From: an uncultured Collinsella sp.
GTDB lineage: Bacteria; Actinomycetota; Coriobacteriia; Coriobacteriales; Coriobacteriaceae
Direction of reading: 5' to 3'
DNA: 64,000 nucleotides
Assembly (NCBI GenBank): GCA_900541725.1
Contig: UQLB01000006.1
Location: forward strand, 39,671 to 103,670
Shown here: piece by piece, positions 10,236-19,439 of the stretch
How the letters are laid out: each line of letters starts with the position of its first letter
Position numbering within the stretch: position 1 is the first letter of the stretch
Notes under the pieces: model-generated
Seen by the model: the letters and a program-made list of their open reading frames with translations, nothing else
Told to the model about the DNA's origin: nothing
The model's database searches: none
Position numbers and translations under genes: made by a program

Positions 10236-11279
10236 CTAAAAGCCGTAGCGGCGCGCAAATTCCTGGGCAAGCTGCGATACGTCTTCGCAGGCATTGGCCC
10301 AGGGGGCAAAGTCGGGGGTATCCGAGATAATGCCGTCCGCTTCCCAAACTGCCTGATGCGAAAGGTCCCAGGGGTCGTGCGGTTCGGGCCGGCAGGGAAG
10401 GTACGGCGTCTGATACATGGGGTTCAGCAAAAAGAACGCGCCGCCCTCGCAGCGGTTGGCAAACTCGCGCAGCGCGCGTGTCGCCGGGCGCATCTTGTTC
10501 GTTTTGAACAGCAGAATCGTGCGGGCGAGCAGATACCAAGGAGAGTTCTCGAGCGCGTCAGCCCCGATCTCTTCCTCGAGTTGGTGGGCCAGGGCAAAAA
10601 AGCCGTCCTGGTCTTCCAGGCGAGCGAGGACGAGCAACACGGTGCCTGCGGCTCGGGTGGGATAGCCTTCTGCTTTAAGGACGCGGCGGGCGTAGTTGGC
10701 GGCAGCACGGTAGCGAGCGCTCGCCATACATAGCTGCGAGATGGCCTCGAGTGTATGAAGCCACCCGATAAGAGCCGGCTCGCTCACGGTAAGGTCTGCT
10801 GCAGTGACACCGTCGGCCAAAACATTATTGGCCCAGTAGTGCGGGGCTTCCATGTCGAACCCGGGCACGCTTTGCTGCAGGTAATCGGCCGTGGTCGCCT
10901 CGAGCTTCATCAGGTCGCCCAGGCAGGCGTCAACGGGCGTGTCGGCCAGGATGATGGCGAGCAGCTGGGCATCGAGGACATGCGCATCGACGCGGACGAT
11001 CTTGAGCAGCTCATCGCGCATATCGTCGAACAGGCGGTTGCGCGTCTGTTCAAACTCCTCATCGCTGCCCATGTCCTCGATCCGATGGAGCTCGTCGAGC
11101 AGGTGGCGGTGAACGCCGGCATAGGACAGCAGCGCCTGGGCATGCTCGGACTGCGCATACTTTTGGGGATTCGCGCTAATGTCGTTATGGACAAGCTCGC
11201 GTGCTGCATCGGTGAGCTCGGGGTGCGACGCCAGGTAGGTGCGCTCCAGGTAGGCGGGGATGTAGACGCTCGGATCCAT
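10236..11279 (-). CDS. Helical-repeat (TPR-like) protein of unknown function
   Basis: A 347-residue acidic, Ala/Leu-rich, all-helical protein with no signal peptide or membrane segment. Stretches such as YRAAANYARRVLKAEGY and LVLARLEDQDGFFALAHQLE look like TPR-type helix pairs. The ATG overlaps the stop of the preceding gene by one base (TAATG), and murT-gatD starts 46 bases after its stop, so all three are likely co-transcribed. I do not recognise a named family. A scaffolding role in the same process as MurT-GatD is only a guess from position. Confidence 0.75.
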   Translation of the reverse strand: MDPSVYIPAYLERTYLASHPELTDAARELVHNDISANPQKYAQSEHAQALLSYAGVHRHLLDELHRIEDMGSDEEFEQTRNRLFDDMRDELLKIVRVDAHVLDAQLLAIILADTPVDACLGDLMKLEATTADYLQQSVPGFDMEAPHYWANNVLADGVTAADLTVSEPALIGWLHTLEAISQLCMASARYRAAANYARRVLKAEGYPTRAAGTVLLVLARLEDQDGFFALAHQLEEEIGADALENSPWYLLARTILLFKTNKMRPATRALREFANRCEGGAFFLLNPMYQTPYLPCRPEPHDPWDLSHQAVWEADGIISDTPDFAPWANACEDVSQLAQEFARRYGF

Positions 11280-12355
11280 TAGAGGTCTCCTCCCTTAAAC
11301 GGCAAACCCTGCTCGGCCGCCCGCAGTATGCGCTCATCGATTTGGGAACGCACGATATCGTTGGTGGCGACCCAGGCAGCAAAGCTGGCGTTGTCGGGGG
11401 CGCCCAGGCCCTCCTGCAGTACCGGCGTCGCCTCGGACAGCGCGAGGACAAGCTCGTCGGTGGAGCCCACGCCCACGTTGACGCGGGCATAGACGCCATC
11501 GGGAAACTCGGTTTGGAAGTAGAGCGCCTCGGCCGCGTGCGGGCACGAGCGTGCGAGGATGCGCAAATAGTGCTCGGCGCCCTCGTAGTCCAGCTCGCGC
11601 CAGGCAGCGCTCATCAGCGCGATGAGCGTCCACGGGTCCAAGTCGCGCTCCGCATCCTTGGGACGACGGCGCAGCGGCGTGTTGGCGAGATAGGGGACGG
11701 AGTGGGCAGAGCGAAAGCGCTTGAGCTCCTCGGCGGGGTATTCGAGCTTTGCCATGGCGAGCATCGCGGTGTGGCGGACACCAGCGGGGTCGTTGGGCGC
11801 AAAGTCGAGGCTGCGGTTTGCGGCTTCGAGCGACATGCGATAGCGGCCGCTAATGAGCGCGCGTGACGCAAGGGCGGCAAGCCAGCGCAGGTAGGGGCGG
11901 CGCATAAGGTCGCCTGCGGCCTCACGCTCGTAGGGGTCCTGCGCCGAGGCGGTCTTGAGTGCCAGGTCGTGCTCCACCTCGTCGCACTTGGACACCAGAT
12001 ACTGTACGTACTCCTCGTTGGAGTTGGCGGTGAGGGCGGTCAGCATGCGCTGAGCGTCCCAGTTGGCCGGATCGAGCTCGGTTGCCTCGCGAAGCATGTT
12101 CTCGGCAGTGGCCTCTTCTTGCTCTGCCTGGGTATCGTCAGGGATAAAGGGAATGCGGTAGTCGACAGCCTCGACCACCTTGGCAATGAGGTGCCCGGCG
12201 CGGTCGCGGTCGTGCACGATGAGCGGTGCGGGGTTGCGGGTGAATTGTTCCATCAGACGCTCTACGGCGGCACCGTCGGTGAGCGGGATATTGTCACGGC
12301 GCAAGGCCTCAAGAACGAGGCGATGGCAATCCTCTTGAATGGGATCGAATGCCAT
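11279..12355 (-). CDS. TPR-like protein, first gene of the murT-gatD operon
   Basis: A 358-residue cytoplasmic protein. Residues near 85-100 (ATAENMLREATELDPANWDA) and 175-210 (SGRYRMSLEAANRSLDFAPN) match the TPR pattern of helix pairs ending in DP or APND. I start at ATG 12355 (MAFDPIQED) because AAAGGAGG lies six bases upstream; an in-frame ATG ten codons earlier has no such site. Its stop overlaps the next start. Not a recognised family; it shares general architecture but no clear sequence identity with its neighbour. Confidence 0.75.
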   Translation of the reverse strand: MAFDPIQEDCHRLVLEALRRDNIPLTDGAAVERLMEQFTRNPAPLIVHDRDRAGHLIAKVVEAVDYRIPFIPDDTQAEQEEATAENMLREATELDPANWDAQRMLTALTANSNEEYVQYLVSKCDEVEHDLALKTASAQDPYEREAAGDLMRRPYLRWLAALASRALISGRYRMSLEAANRSLDFAPNDPAGVRHTAMLAMAKLEYPAEELKRFRSAHSVPYLANTPLRRRPKDAERDLDPWTLIALMSAAWRELDYEGAEHYLRILARSCPHAAEALYFQTEFPDGVYARVNVGVGSTDELVLALSEATPVLQEGLGAPDNASFAAWVATNDIVRSQIDERILRAAEQGLPFKGGDL

Positions 12356-12855
12356 GGGGCCTCCTTTGCTGCGGTTAGGGTTCAAATGTTTCTATATAAA
12401 GTTCTAGTTTACCCGCATGTGGCACAACGGGGGTGCCGCACTTGGACTTGCACCTTTGCACCACGAAGACGGATGTCGCACAAATGTCGGCACCTTGGAC
12501 GACCGAGTGGTATCACGGTGCCGCAAACGGTCGATTTTTGGCGGCGAACGGTGCATATTTTGGAGGGGCACGGTCCTGCCCGGGATATGTAGTCAACCTT
12601 GATAAAACGTTTGCCCAGCTTGGGAGTATGAATGCCGCACAAGGGTCTTCAGGGATAGAAAAAACGTTTCATCATTGGCGGCTTTAGGTGAATAACTGAC
12701 CAACCAGAACGGTAAAATAGTGTTTGTCTGAGCGTTGAGACGTTTAGACATCGCGCATTGTCATCGCCGGCAACGCGCAAACCGGTCCTAACGGAGCCAA
12801 TTGGGTGCTCCGTTATATACGCAAGTCTAAGAGGGGCTTGTTTAGGAGGCACAGT
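12356..12855. other. 500-base divergent intergenic region
   Basis: Lies between the divergent TPR operon and the alcohol dehydrogenase gene. I see scattered GTGCCGCA-type words and an 8-bp inverted repeat AACGGAGC/GCTCCGTT (12790-12797 and 12807-12814) shortly before the dehydrogenase ribosome binding site AGGAGG (12844-12849). The overlapping short open frames have no ribosome binding sites and look accidental. No known riboswitch or RNA is recognised. Confidence 0.35.
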
Positions 12856-14079
12856 ATGGGACGTTTTACCAATCCTCGCGATCTGTACTTTGGTGAGGGC
12901 GCTCGCCACGAGGTGAAGAACCTCAAGGGTAAGAAGGCCATCATCGTTTCTGGCGGCAGCTCTATGCGCCGCGGCGGGTTCCTGCAGGACGTTGAGGCCG
13001 ACCTCAAAGAGGCCGGCATGGAGGTCAAGCTGTTCGAGGGCGTCGAGTCCGATCCCTCCATCGAGACCGTCATGAAGGGCGCAGCCGCTATGCGCGACTT
13101 CGAGCCCGACTGGATCGTTGCTATCGGCGGCGGTTCGCCCATCGATGCTGCTAAGGCCATGTGGGTCTTCTACGAGTATCCCGAGGAGTCCTTCGACAAC
13201 ATCATCCAGCCGTTCAGCTTCCCTGAGCTGCGTCAGAAGGCTCATTTCTGCGCCATCTCCTCTACCTCCGGCACCGCTACCGAGGTCACCGCGTTCTCCG
13301 TCATTACCGACTACGCCAAGGGCATCAAGTACCCGCTGGCCGACTTCAACATCACCCCTGATGTCGCCATCGTCGACCCCGAGCTCACCTACACCATGCC
13401 CGCCAAGCTGTGCGCTCACACCGGCATGGATGCTCTGACCCACTGCATGGAGGCCTACGTTTCCACCTGCGCCTCTATGTTCACCGACGCCAACGCTCTG
13501 CACGGCATCCGCGAGATCGTCGAGTGGCTGCCCAAGTCCTATGCTGGCGACCATGAGGCCCGTCAGCACATGCACGAGGCTCAGTGCATCGCCGGTATCG
13601 CCTTCTCCTCGGGCCTGCTCGGCATCGTTCACTCCATGGCTCACAAGACCGGTGCTGCCTTCGAGAACGGCCACATCATCCACGGTGCCGCTAACGCCAT
13701 GTACCTGGGCAAGGTCATCCAGTGGAACTCCAAGGATCCCCGTGCTGCCGAGCGTTACGCTTACGTGGCCAAGGAGATCCTGCACCTTCCCGGCGAGACC
13801 AACGAGGAGCTCATCGCTGCGCTCGTCCAGAAGATCCGCGACCTCAACGACCAGCTCAACATTCCGCAGTCCATCAAGGATTACGCGAATGGTGGCGTGA
13901 AGGTCGACGCCGAGAACCCGCAGATGGTTTCCGAGGAGGAGTTCCTCGCCAAGCTGCCCGAGATCGCCGCGAACGCCGAGCAGGACGCCTGCACGCCCGA
14001 GAACCCGCGTGAGACCAAGGCTGCCGACTTCGAGAAGATCCTCAAGGCCTGCTACTACGACACCGACATCGATTTCTAA
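12856..14079 (+). CDS. Iron-containing alcohol dehydrogenase
   Basis: An NAD(P)-dependent, metal-dependent dehydrogenase of about 407 residues that interconverts alcohols and aldehydes or ketones, probably a fermentative redox-balancing step. Motifs are GGGSPIDAAKAMW (cofactor loop), SSTSGTATEVTAFSVITD, AHTGMDALTHCMEAY and HSMAHKTGAAF...HGAANA, which carry the Asp/His metal ligands of the family. It resembles butanol-dehydrogenase-type members more than the AdhE fusion, as no aldehyde dehydrogenase domain is attached. ATG 12856 follows AGGAGG. Codon bias is very strong, suggesting high expression. The exact substrate cannot be read from sequence. Confidence 0.92.
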   Translation: MGRFTNPRDLYFGEGARHEVKNLKGKKAIIVSGGSSMRRGGFLQDVEADLKEAGMEVKLFEGVESDPSIETVMKGAAAMRDFEPDWIVAIGGGSPIDAAKAMWVFYEYPEESFDNIIQPFSFPELRQKAHFCAISSTSGTATEVTAFSVITDYAKGIKYPLADFNITPDVAIVDPELTYTMPAKLCAHTGMDALTHCMEAYVSTCASMFTDANALHGIREIVEWLPKSYAGDHEARQHMHEAQCIAGIAFSSGLLGIVHSMAHKTGAAFENGHIIHGAANAMYLGKVIQWNSKDPRAAERYAYVAKEILHLPGETNEELIAALVQKIRDLNDQLNIPQSIKDYANGGVKVDAENPQMVSEEEFLAKLPEIAANAEQDACTPENPRETKAADFEKILKACYYDTDIDF

Positions 14080-14100
14080 TCGACTCTTGTTATCGTAACG

Positions 14101-14141
14101 AGGGGCTCCGCACGTATCCGTACGGAGCCCCTTTCTTTTTT
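14101..14141 (+). terminator. Intrinsic terminator after alcohol dehydrogenase
   Basis: GGGGCTCCGTACG-type stem (GGGGCTCCGCACG with CGTACGGAGCCCC) followed by TTTCTTTTTT, immediately upstream of the next gene. Confidence 0.9.
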
Positions 14142-14157
14142 AGAGAATGGGATAGTT

Positions 14158-15258
14158 ATGGCTGCAATTTTCAATAGCCCCAGCAAGTACATCCAGGGTC
14201 CGGACGAGCTCGCCAAGCTCGGCTCCTATGTCGAGCCGCTCGGCGCTAAGGCCCTCGTCATCGTGACGCCTTCGGGCAAGAAGCGCGTCGGTGCCAAGAT
14301 CGAGGGCGGCTTTGCCGAGGCTAAGGCCGAGCTGCTGTTTGAGGACTTTAACGGCGAGTGCTCCAAGGGCGAGGTCGATCGCCTGGTTGCGCTCGCTCGC
14401 GACAACGGTTGCGACATCATCGTCGGCGTCGGTGGCGGCAAGATCCTCGACACCGCGAAGGCCGTCGCCTATTACCTGGAGTCCCCGGTTATCATTTGCC
14501 CCACCATTGCTTCGACCGATGCCCCGTGTTCGGCGCTTTCGGTGCTCTATACCGATGACGGCCAGTTCGACAAATACCTCTTCCTTAAGGCAAACCCCAA
14601 TATCGTCCTTATGGATACGACGGTTATCGCGGCGAGCCCGGTGCGCCTGACGGTTTCCGGTATGGGCGATGCGCTCGCAACCTATTTCGAGGCTCAGGCG
14701 ACGCACGATGCCGACGGCGGCACCTGCGCCGGCGGCAAGGGCGGAATGGCCGGTCTGGCGCTCGCCAAGCTCTGCTACGAGACGCTTATGGCCGATGGCG
14801 TCAAGGCCAAGGTCGCGCTGGAGAAGGGCGCGCTCACGCCTGCCGTCGAGCACATCATCGAGGCCAATACGCTGCTTTCGGGCATTGGCTTTGAGAGCTC
14901 GGGCCTTGCCGCTGCTCATGCCATCCACAATGGTCTGACGATGCTGCCCGAGTGCCACAGCATGTATCACGGCGAGAAGGTCGCCTTCGGCACCATCGTC
15001 CAGCTGGTACTCGAGGATGCCCCGACCGAGAAGCTCGAGGAAGTCTTGGGCTTCTGCATTGAGCTGGGTCTGCCGGTCACGATGAAGGAACTTGGCGTTG
15101 CCGAGCTTACGCGCGAGAAGGCCATGATTGTTGCCGAGGCCGCGTGCGCGCCCGAGGACACCATGTGCAACATGCCGTTTGAGGTGACGCCCGAGATGGT
15201 CGCAAACGCCATTCTGGGTGCAGACGCACTGGGCCACTACTATCTCATGGATGAGTAA
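14158..15258 (+). CDS. gldA: Glycerol dehydrogenase, GldA family
   Basis: Oxidises glycerol to dihydroxyacetone with NAD, using zinc. The 366-residue protein has the family opening (FNSPSKYIQGPDELAKLG), the dinucleotide loop VGVGGGKILDTAK, CPTIASTDAPCSALSVLY, and the zinc ligands in GMGDALATYFEA (Asp), LAAAHAIHNGLT (His) and MYHGEKVAFGT (His). Follows the alcohol dehydrogenase terminator by only 16 bases, and is itself followed by a terminator and by a paralog. May feed glycerol or a related polyol into fermentation together with the neighbouring dehydrogenases. Confidence 0.93.
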   Translation: MAAIFNSPSKYIQGPDELAKLGSYVEPLGAKALVIVTPSGKKRVGAKIEGGFAEAKAELLFEDFNGECSKGEVDRLVALARDNGCDIIVGVGGGKILDTAKAVAYYLESPVIICPTIASTDAPCSALSVLYTDDGQFDKYLFLKANPNIVLMDTTVIAASPVRLTVSGMGDALATYFEAQATHDADGGTCAGGKGGMAGLALAKLCYETLMADGVKAKVALEKGALTPAVEHIIEANTLLSGIGFESSGLAAAHAIHNGLTMLPECHSMYHGEKVAFGTIVQLVLEDAPTEKLEEVLGFCIELGLPVTMKELGVAELTREKAMIVAEAACAPEDTMCNMPFEVTPEMVANAILGADALGHYYLMDE

Positions 15259-15271
15259 ATCAAGCTAAGGA

Positions 15272-15308
15272 AGGGGCAAAGCCAGCAGATGGCTTTGCCC
15301 CTTTTTGC
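15272..15308 (+). terminator. Intrinsic terminator after gldA
   Basis: GGGGCAAAGCCA pairs with TGGCTTTGCCCC, followed by TTTTTG. Confidence 0.9.
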
Positions 15309-15310
15309 TA

Positions 15311-15341
15311 TGGTGCAAAGGGGCAAGGTTACTTTGCACCA
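15311..15341. promoter_or_regulatory. 10-bp inverted repeat in the leader of the second gldA-like gene
   Basis: TGGTGCAAAG (15311-15320) is the exact reverse complement of CTTTGCACCA (15332-15341). It lies between the gldA terminator and the next start at 15372, where an operator or leader hairpin would be expected. No T-run follows it. Confidence 0.4.
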
Positions 15342-15371
15342 ATCGTTGTTTGATGAAGGGCGGATTCTCGT

Positions 15372-16439
15372 ATGGCGCTTCCCATGGTTTATGGCGGTCC
15401 CGGCCGGTATGTTCAGGGGCCGGGCGAACTGTCGCGTCAAGGCAAGTATTTGTCATGGTTGGGCTGCGCTGCCTATGTCTTGTTTGACCAGGGCACCGAG
15501 GATCGGCTGTGCAGGCAGATCGTCGATGGATTTCTGGACGAAGATCTAAGCGAGCCGTTCTTTAAGATTTATGACGGTCCGTGTACGGAAGAGGCCGTTG
15601 TCGAAATGGCTAAGGAAGCCCAGGCCGAGTATTGCGACATGGTGGTGGGTATTGGCGGCGGCAAGATGCTCGATATCGCCAAGGCCGTTGCGTTTTATGC
15701 CGAGTTGCCGTTGTGCGTATGTCCCACGGCGGCTTCGATGGACGGTCCGTGTAGCGCGATTTCGGTGCTGTATCACGAGGATGGGTCGTTCGACCACTAC
15801 CTGATGCTCGAGAAGAATCCAGATCTGGTCGTGGTCGATACCAACGTGGTCGCGGCGGCCCCGCTGCGTATGACGGTCGCTGGCATGGGCGATGCACTGG
15901 CAACGTACTTCGAGGCGCGTTCGTGCGCCGCGGCGCACGGCACCAACGAGCACGGTGGCGCGCCGGGGCACTTGGCCTTGGTTGCGGCTCGCGCCTGCTA
16001 TGACACACTCATGGAGTGCGGCGTCGCTGCCAAGCGCGATCTCAAAAAGGGCCGTATATCGCCGGCGGTTGAGCGTCTGATCGAGTGCAATATTCTGCTC
16101 TCGGGCGTCGGCTTTGAGAGCGGTGGCCTGGCGTTGGCGCATGCCATCGCCAACGGTCTGACGATCCTACCCGAGTGCAAGGCGATGCATGGCGAGGCCG
16201 TGGCATTTGGCCTGGTGGTGCAGCTGCGCCTAGAGCGCGCGCCCGAGCTTGATCAGGTGCTCGAGTTTTGCCAGCGCGTTGGTCTGCCGACGACGCTCGC
16301 GGAGCTGGGCCTTGGCGAGATTTCCGATACCGATTTGCGGGATGTTGCAAATGCGGTCTTTAGTAACGAGCGTAACATGGCCAACGAGCAGGCCAAGGTG
16401 ACCAAACAGAAGCTCGTGCAGCTCATGTGCGAGGCATAG
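15372..16439 (+). CDS. Glycerol dehydrogenase-like paralog
   Basis: A 355-residue member of the same family as the preceding gene, with VGIGGGKMLDIAK, CPTAASMDGPCSAISVLY, the zinc Asp in GMGDALATYFEAR, and histidines in LALAHAIANGLT and MHGEAVAFGL. The middle and C-terminal regions differ clearly from GldA (an insertion CAAAHGTNEHGG, a different tail), so substrate preference may differ. The frame starts at ATG 15372; the ribosome binding site is weak (GAAGGGCGG). Probably arose by tandem duplication but has diverged; no direct evidence of its substrate. Confidence 0.85.
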   Translation: MALPMVYGGPGRYVQGPGELSRQGKYLSWLGCAAYVLFDQGTEDRLCRQIVDGFLDEDLSEPFFKIYDGPCTEEAVVEMAKEAQAEYCDMVVGIGGGKMLDIAKAVAFYAELPLCVCPTAASMDGPCSAISVLYHEDGSFDHYLMLEKNPDLVVVDTNVVAAAPLRMTVAGMGDALATYFEARSCAAAHGTNEHGGAPGHLALVAARACYDTLMECGVAAKRDLKKGRISPAVERLIECNILLSGVGFESGGLALAHAIANGLTILPECKAMHGEAVAFGLVVQLRLERAPELDQVLEFCQRVGLPTTLAELGLGEISDTDLRDVANAVFSNERNMANEQAKVTKQKLVQLMCEA

Positions 16440-16590
16440 CTTGGCGCTTGATCGACCTTGTGCAATCGGGGCGGCGATAAGCCATGGGCTATTTGCCGCA
16501 AAGATGCGCCGCGTGTAATTTACCCGAGGCGTGGGCCGATGGCGTATCATTATCTCTTGCTTGTTTGCACTGCTCAGGGAGGGGCCGCGC

Positions 16591-17844
16591 ATGGCGCAGG
16601 AACACGATCTGTTTGATGACATTATCGAGATCAGCAAGGGTTTCGACTTTCTAAAAAACCCGCTTGGCGGTGTGACCGATGCGCTCGATCCGTCGGCGCC
16701 GCAGTGGAATCCTGCCGACTACAAGGAGCGTCCGCGTGGCAACACCATTCCGTGCCTGACCTGCAAAAACGAAAAGAGCAGCTGCACCGCGTGCATGGAC
16801 GTTTGCCCGGTCGACGCTATCGAGGTCGAGGAAGACGCTATCGAGATCCTCGACTCCTGTCGCAAGTGCGGCCTGTGCGCCGCTGCCTGTCCGACCGAGG
16901 CGATCATTTCGCCGCGCCTGGCGCCCAAAAACCTGTATGACGATATCGTCTCTGCTGCTACGAGCCACGAGACCGCCTACGTCACCTGCACGCGCGCCCT
17001 CAAGCGCATGCCGCGCGAAAACGAGGTCGTCGTTGCCTGCGTGGGCGATATTACGGCCGAGACCTGGTTCTCGGTACTGGCGGACTATCCCAACGTGAGT
17101 GTGTACCTGCCGTTGGGTGTGTGCGATAAATGCCGCAACACCGGTGGTGAGGACATTCTGGGCGAGGCCATTGCTACCGCCGAGGAGTGGGCGGGCACGG
17201 GCATGGGTCTGGAGGTCGATCCCAAGAGCCTCAAGTGCCATAAGCGCCGCGAGTACGAGCGCAAGGAGTACATGGAAAAGATCGCCCGCACCACTGGCCT
17301 TACCGTGACCAAGCTCAACCCGGCAACGGCGGCGCTGGCCTCGGTGACGCAGAAACTCAAAGCCCACCGCCACCAGATTACCCAGTTGGAGCGCACGCTC
17401 AACACCATGTGCGGCACCACGACGACCAAGCGTCGCCGTACGCTTACGCACGGTCGCCAGCTGGTGCTCTCGACGTTGCAAAACCACCCCGAGCTTGCCC
17501 AGAACATGCAGGTGAGTACGCCGGAGTGCGATTTTGACAAGTGCACGTCGTGCGGCGAGTGCGTCAACGTGTGCCCCACGTTTGCCTGCGATTTGGTGGG
17601 AAGCGGTCGCTTTGCGTTGGAGTCCACGTATTGTTTGGGCTGCGGTGCCTGTGCCAAGGTGTGTCCCGAGCACGCGCTCAAGCTTGTTGAGCACGATGCG
17701 TCCAACTTGGTCGTCGTCGACCCCGAGGCCGAGGAAAAGGCCGCCCAGAAGGCGAAGGCTCACGAAGAAGCTGAGAAGGTCAAGGCCGAGGCAAAGGCCA
17801 AGCTGGACAAGATGCTCGACCAGGTGGAGAAGCTCGCGGACTAG
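16591..17844 (+). CDS. Four-cluster 4Fe-4S ferredoxin-like protein
   Basis: A 417-residue cytoplasmic iron-sulfur protein. Cysteine patterns for two 4Fe-4S clusters lie near residues 45-100 (CLTCKNEKSSCTACMDVCP and CRKCGLCAAACP) and two more near 310-370 (CTSCGECVNVCP and CLGCGACAKVCP). Between them are about 200 residues with further isolated cysteines and no recognised catalytic domain. The C-terminus is a charged Lys/Glu/Ala helix (EEKAAQKAKAHEEAEKVKAE), probably a coiled coil. ATG 16591 follows GGGAGGGG. Likely an electron carrier or adaptor in anaerobic metabolism; partner unknown. Confidence 0.8.
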   Translation: MAQEHDLFDDIIEISKGFDFLKNPLGGVTDALDPSAPQWNPADYKERPRGNTIPCLTCKNEKSSCTACMDVCPVDAIEVEEDAIEILDSCRKCGLCAAACPTEAIISPRLAPKNLYDDIVSAATSHETAYVTCTRALKRMPRENEVVVACVGDITAETWFSVLADYPNVSVYLPLGVCDKCRNTGGEDILGEAIATAEEWAGTGMGLEVDPKSLKCHKRREYERKEYMEKIARTTGLTVTKLNPATAALASVTQKLKAHRHQITQLERTLNTMCGTTTTKRRRTLTHGRQLVLSTLQNHPELAQNMQVSTPECDFDKCTSCGECVNVCPTFACDLVGSGRFALESTYCLGCGACAKVCPEHALKLVEHDASNLVVVDPEAEEKAAQKAKAHEEAEKVKAEAKAKLDKMLDQVEKLAD

Positions 17845-17958
17845 TCAGCGAGCTCTATCTCTGCTTCATTTGCGCCGCCGCGGTGTCCGGATTCGCCCGG
17901 ATGCTGCGGCGGCGCTATACTTATACGGTTTGAAGTACCTGTACCAAAAGGAGCTGTC

Positions 17959-19035
17959 GTGTCCCTTTCCATCGGTATCGTGGGCCTGCCCAACGTGGGC
18001 AAGTCGACGCTGTTCACCGCGCTTACCAAAAAGACCGGCCTTGCCGCCAACTACCCGTTTGCCACGATCGACCCCAACGTGGGTATCGTCGACGTGCCCG
18101 ATAGCCGCTTGCAAAAGCTTGCCGACATCGTTAACCCGGGTCGCATTGTGCCGGCGACGGTCGAGTTCGTCGACATCGCAGGTCTGGTGAAGGGCGCTAA
18201 CGAGGGCGAGGGCCTGGGCAACCAGTTCCTGGCCAACATTCGCGAGACCGACGCCATCTGCGAGGTCGTGCGCTACTTTAAGGACCCCAACGTCATGCGT
18301 GAGGTGGGCCGCACGGGCGAGTTCGTCGATCCCGCCGGCGATGCCGACACCATCATGACCGAGCTCATCCTGGCCGACATGGGCACGCTCGAGAAGCAGC
18401 TGCCTAAGCTCGAGAAGGAGGCCAAGCGCGACAAGGAGCTCATGCCCAAGTTCGAGGTTGCCAAGCGCCTGCTTGCCTGGCTCAACGAGGGCAAGCGCGC
18501 CGCATCCATGGAGATGACCGACGAGGAGCGTGCCGCCGCCAAGGGGCTGTTCCTGCTCACCATGAAGCCCATCCTGTATGTGGCCAACGTGGACGAGGAT
18601 ATGCTCAACGACGATCTGGCGCCCATCGATGGTGTCAAGCCGCTGCCCATCTGCGCCAAGATCGAGGCAGAGCTTTCCGAGCTCGATCCCGAGGACGCCG
18701 CCGACTACCTGGAGAGCCTGGGCCTGGAGCAGCCCGGCCTGGACGTGCTCGCTCAGGCTGCCTACAAGCTGCTCGGCCTGCAGTCGTTCTTTACGGCCGG
18801 CGAGATGGAGGTCAAGGCCTGGACGGTTCGTCAGGGCGCGACCGCCCCGCAGGCCGCCGGCGTCATCCACACCGATTTTGAGCGCGGCTTTATTAAGGCC
18901 GAGGTCATTGGCTACGACGACTACATCGAGCTCGGCGGCGAGCAGGGCGCCAAGGCCGCCGGCAAGTTGCGTATTGAGGGCAAGGACTATGTCATGGCCG
19001 ATGGCGACGTCGTGCACTTCCGCTTTAACGTGTAA
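17959..19035 (+). CDS. ychF: Redox-regulated ATPase/GTPase YchF (Obg-like)
   Basis: A ribosome- and stress-associated P-loop NTPase of the OLA1/YchF group that prefers ATP. The 358-residue protein shows the P-loop GLPNVGKS at 8-15, the G3 region DIAGLVKGANEGEGLGNQFL, NVDED-type G4 region, and the C-terminal TGS domain (TVRQGATAPQAAGVIHTDFERG). The start is a GTG at 17959 preceded by AAAAGGAG; the protein then reads SLSIGIVGLPN as in relatives. The DUF1648 gene starts 11 bases after its stop and may be co-transcribed. Confidence 0.95.
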   Translation: MSLSIGIVGLPNVGKSTLFTALTKKTGLAANYPFATIDPNVGIVDVPDSRLQKLADIVNPGRIVPATVEFVDIAGLVKGANEGEGLGNQFLANIRETDAICEVVRYFKDPNVMREVGRTGEFVDPAGDADTIMTELILADMGTLEKQLPKLEKEAKRDKELMPKFEVAKRLLAWLNEGKRAASMEMTDEERAAAKGLFLLTMKPILYVANVDEDMLNDDLAPIDGVKPLPICAKIEAELSELDPEDAADYLESLGLEQPGLDVLAQAAYKLLGLQSFFTAGEMEVKAWTVRQGATAPQAAGVIHTDFERGFIKAEVIGYDDYIELGGEQGAKAAGKLRIEGKDYVMADGDVVHFRFNV

Positions 19036-19046
19036 GGACGACGCAT

Positions 19047-19430
19047 ATGTTCAAATATGGCAAAAAAGCTGGCTACATGGGTATTGCGCTGCTCGTACTT
19101 GCGGTGATTCCGCTGGTGGTCGCAGCGTGTGTTATCCCCAACATTGGCCCCGAGGTGGCAACGAAGTTTAACGCCGCCGGCGAGGTGACGCGCTGGGGTA
19201 AGAGCTACGAGCTGCTGGCACTGCCGGTACTCAATCTGCTGCTGAGCGTGGCGACGTACTTTACGGCGGGACGCCAAGCCAAGAACAATGACGACTCCGC
19301 CGCCATGGCGCGCATCGTGTGCGAGCGCTACCTGCGCAACGGTTGCATCACGGGTGTGTTCCTCAACGTGATCAACGTTTACTTTATGTACTCGGCGATT
19401 ACCGGAACGGGCTTTGGCTTTGGTTTCTAG
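19047..19430 (+). CDS. Small membrane protein with DUF1648-like domain
   Basis: A 127-residue protein with three or four predicted membrane helices (near 10-30, 52-70 and 98-120). The segment GPEVATKFNAAGEVTRWGKS followed by a helix starting at LLALP is the signature of DUF1648, found in SdpI-like and related membrane proteins. The C-terminus is a Gly/Phe tail. It begins 11 bases after ychF and ends 9 bases before a convergent gene. Function unknown. Confidence 0.75.
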   Translation: MFKYGKKAGYMGIALLVLAVIPLVVAACVIPNIGPEVATKFNAAGEVTRWGKSYELLALPVLNLLLSVATYFTAGRQAKNNDDSAAMARIVCERYLRNGCITGVFLNVINVYFMYSAITGTGFGFGF

Positions 19431-19439
19431 CTTGTCCTT

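Noticed and set aside
12421..12660. Repeated GTGCCGCA words resembling a repeat array or CRISPR
   Set aside because: The words are short, irregularly spaced and not flanked by uniform spacers; no cas genes are present in the window.
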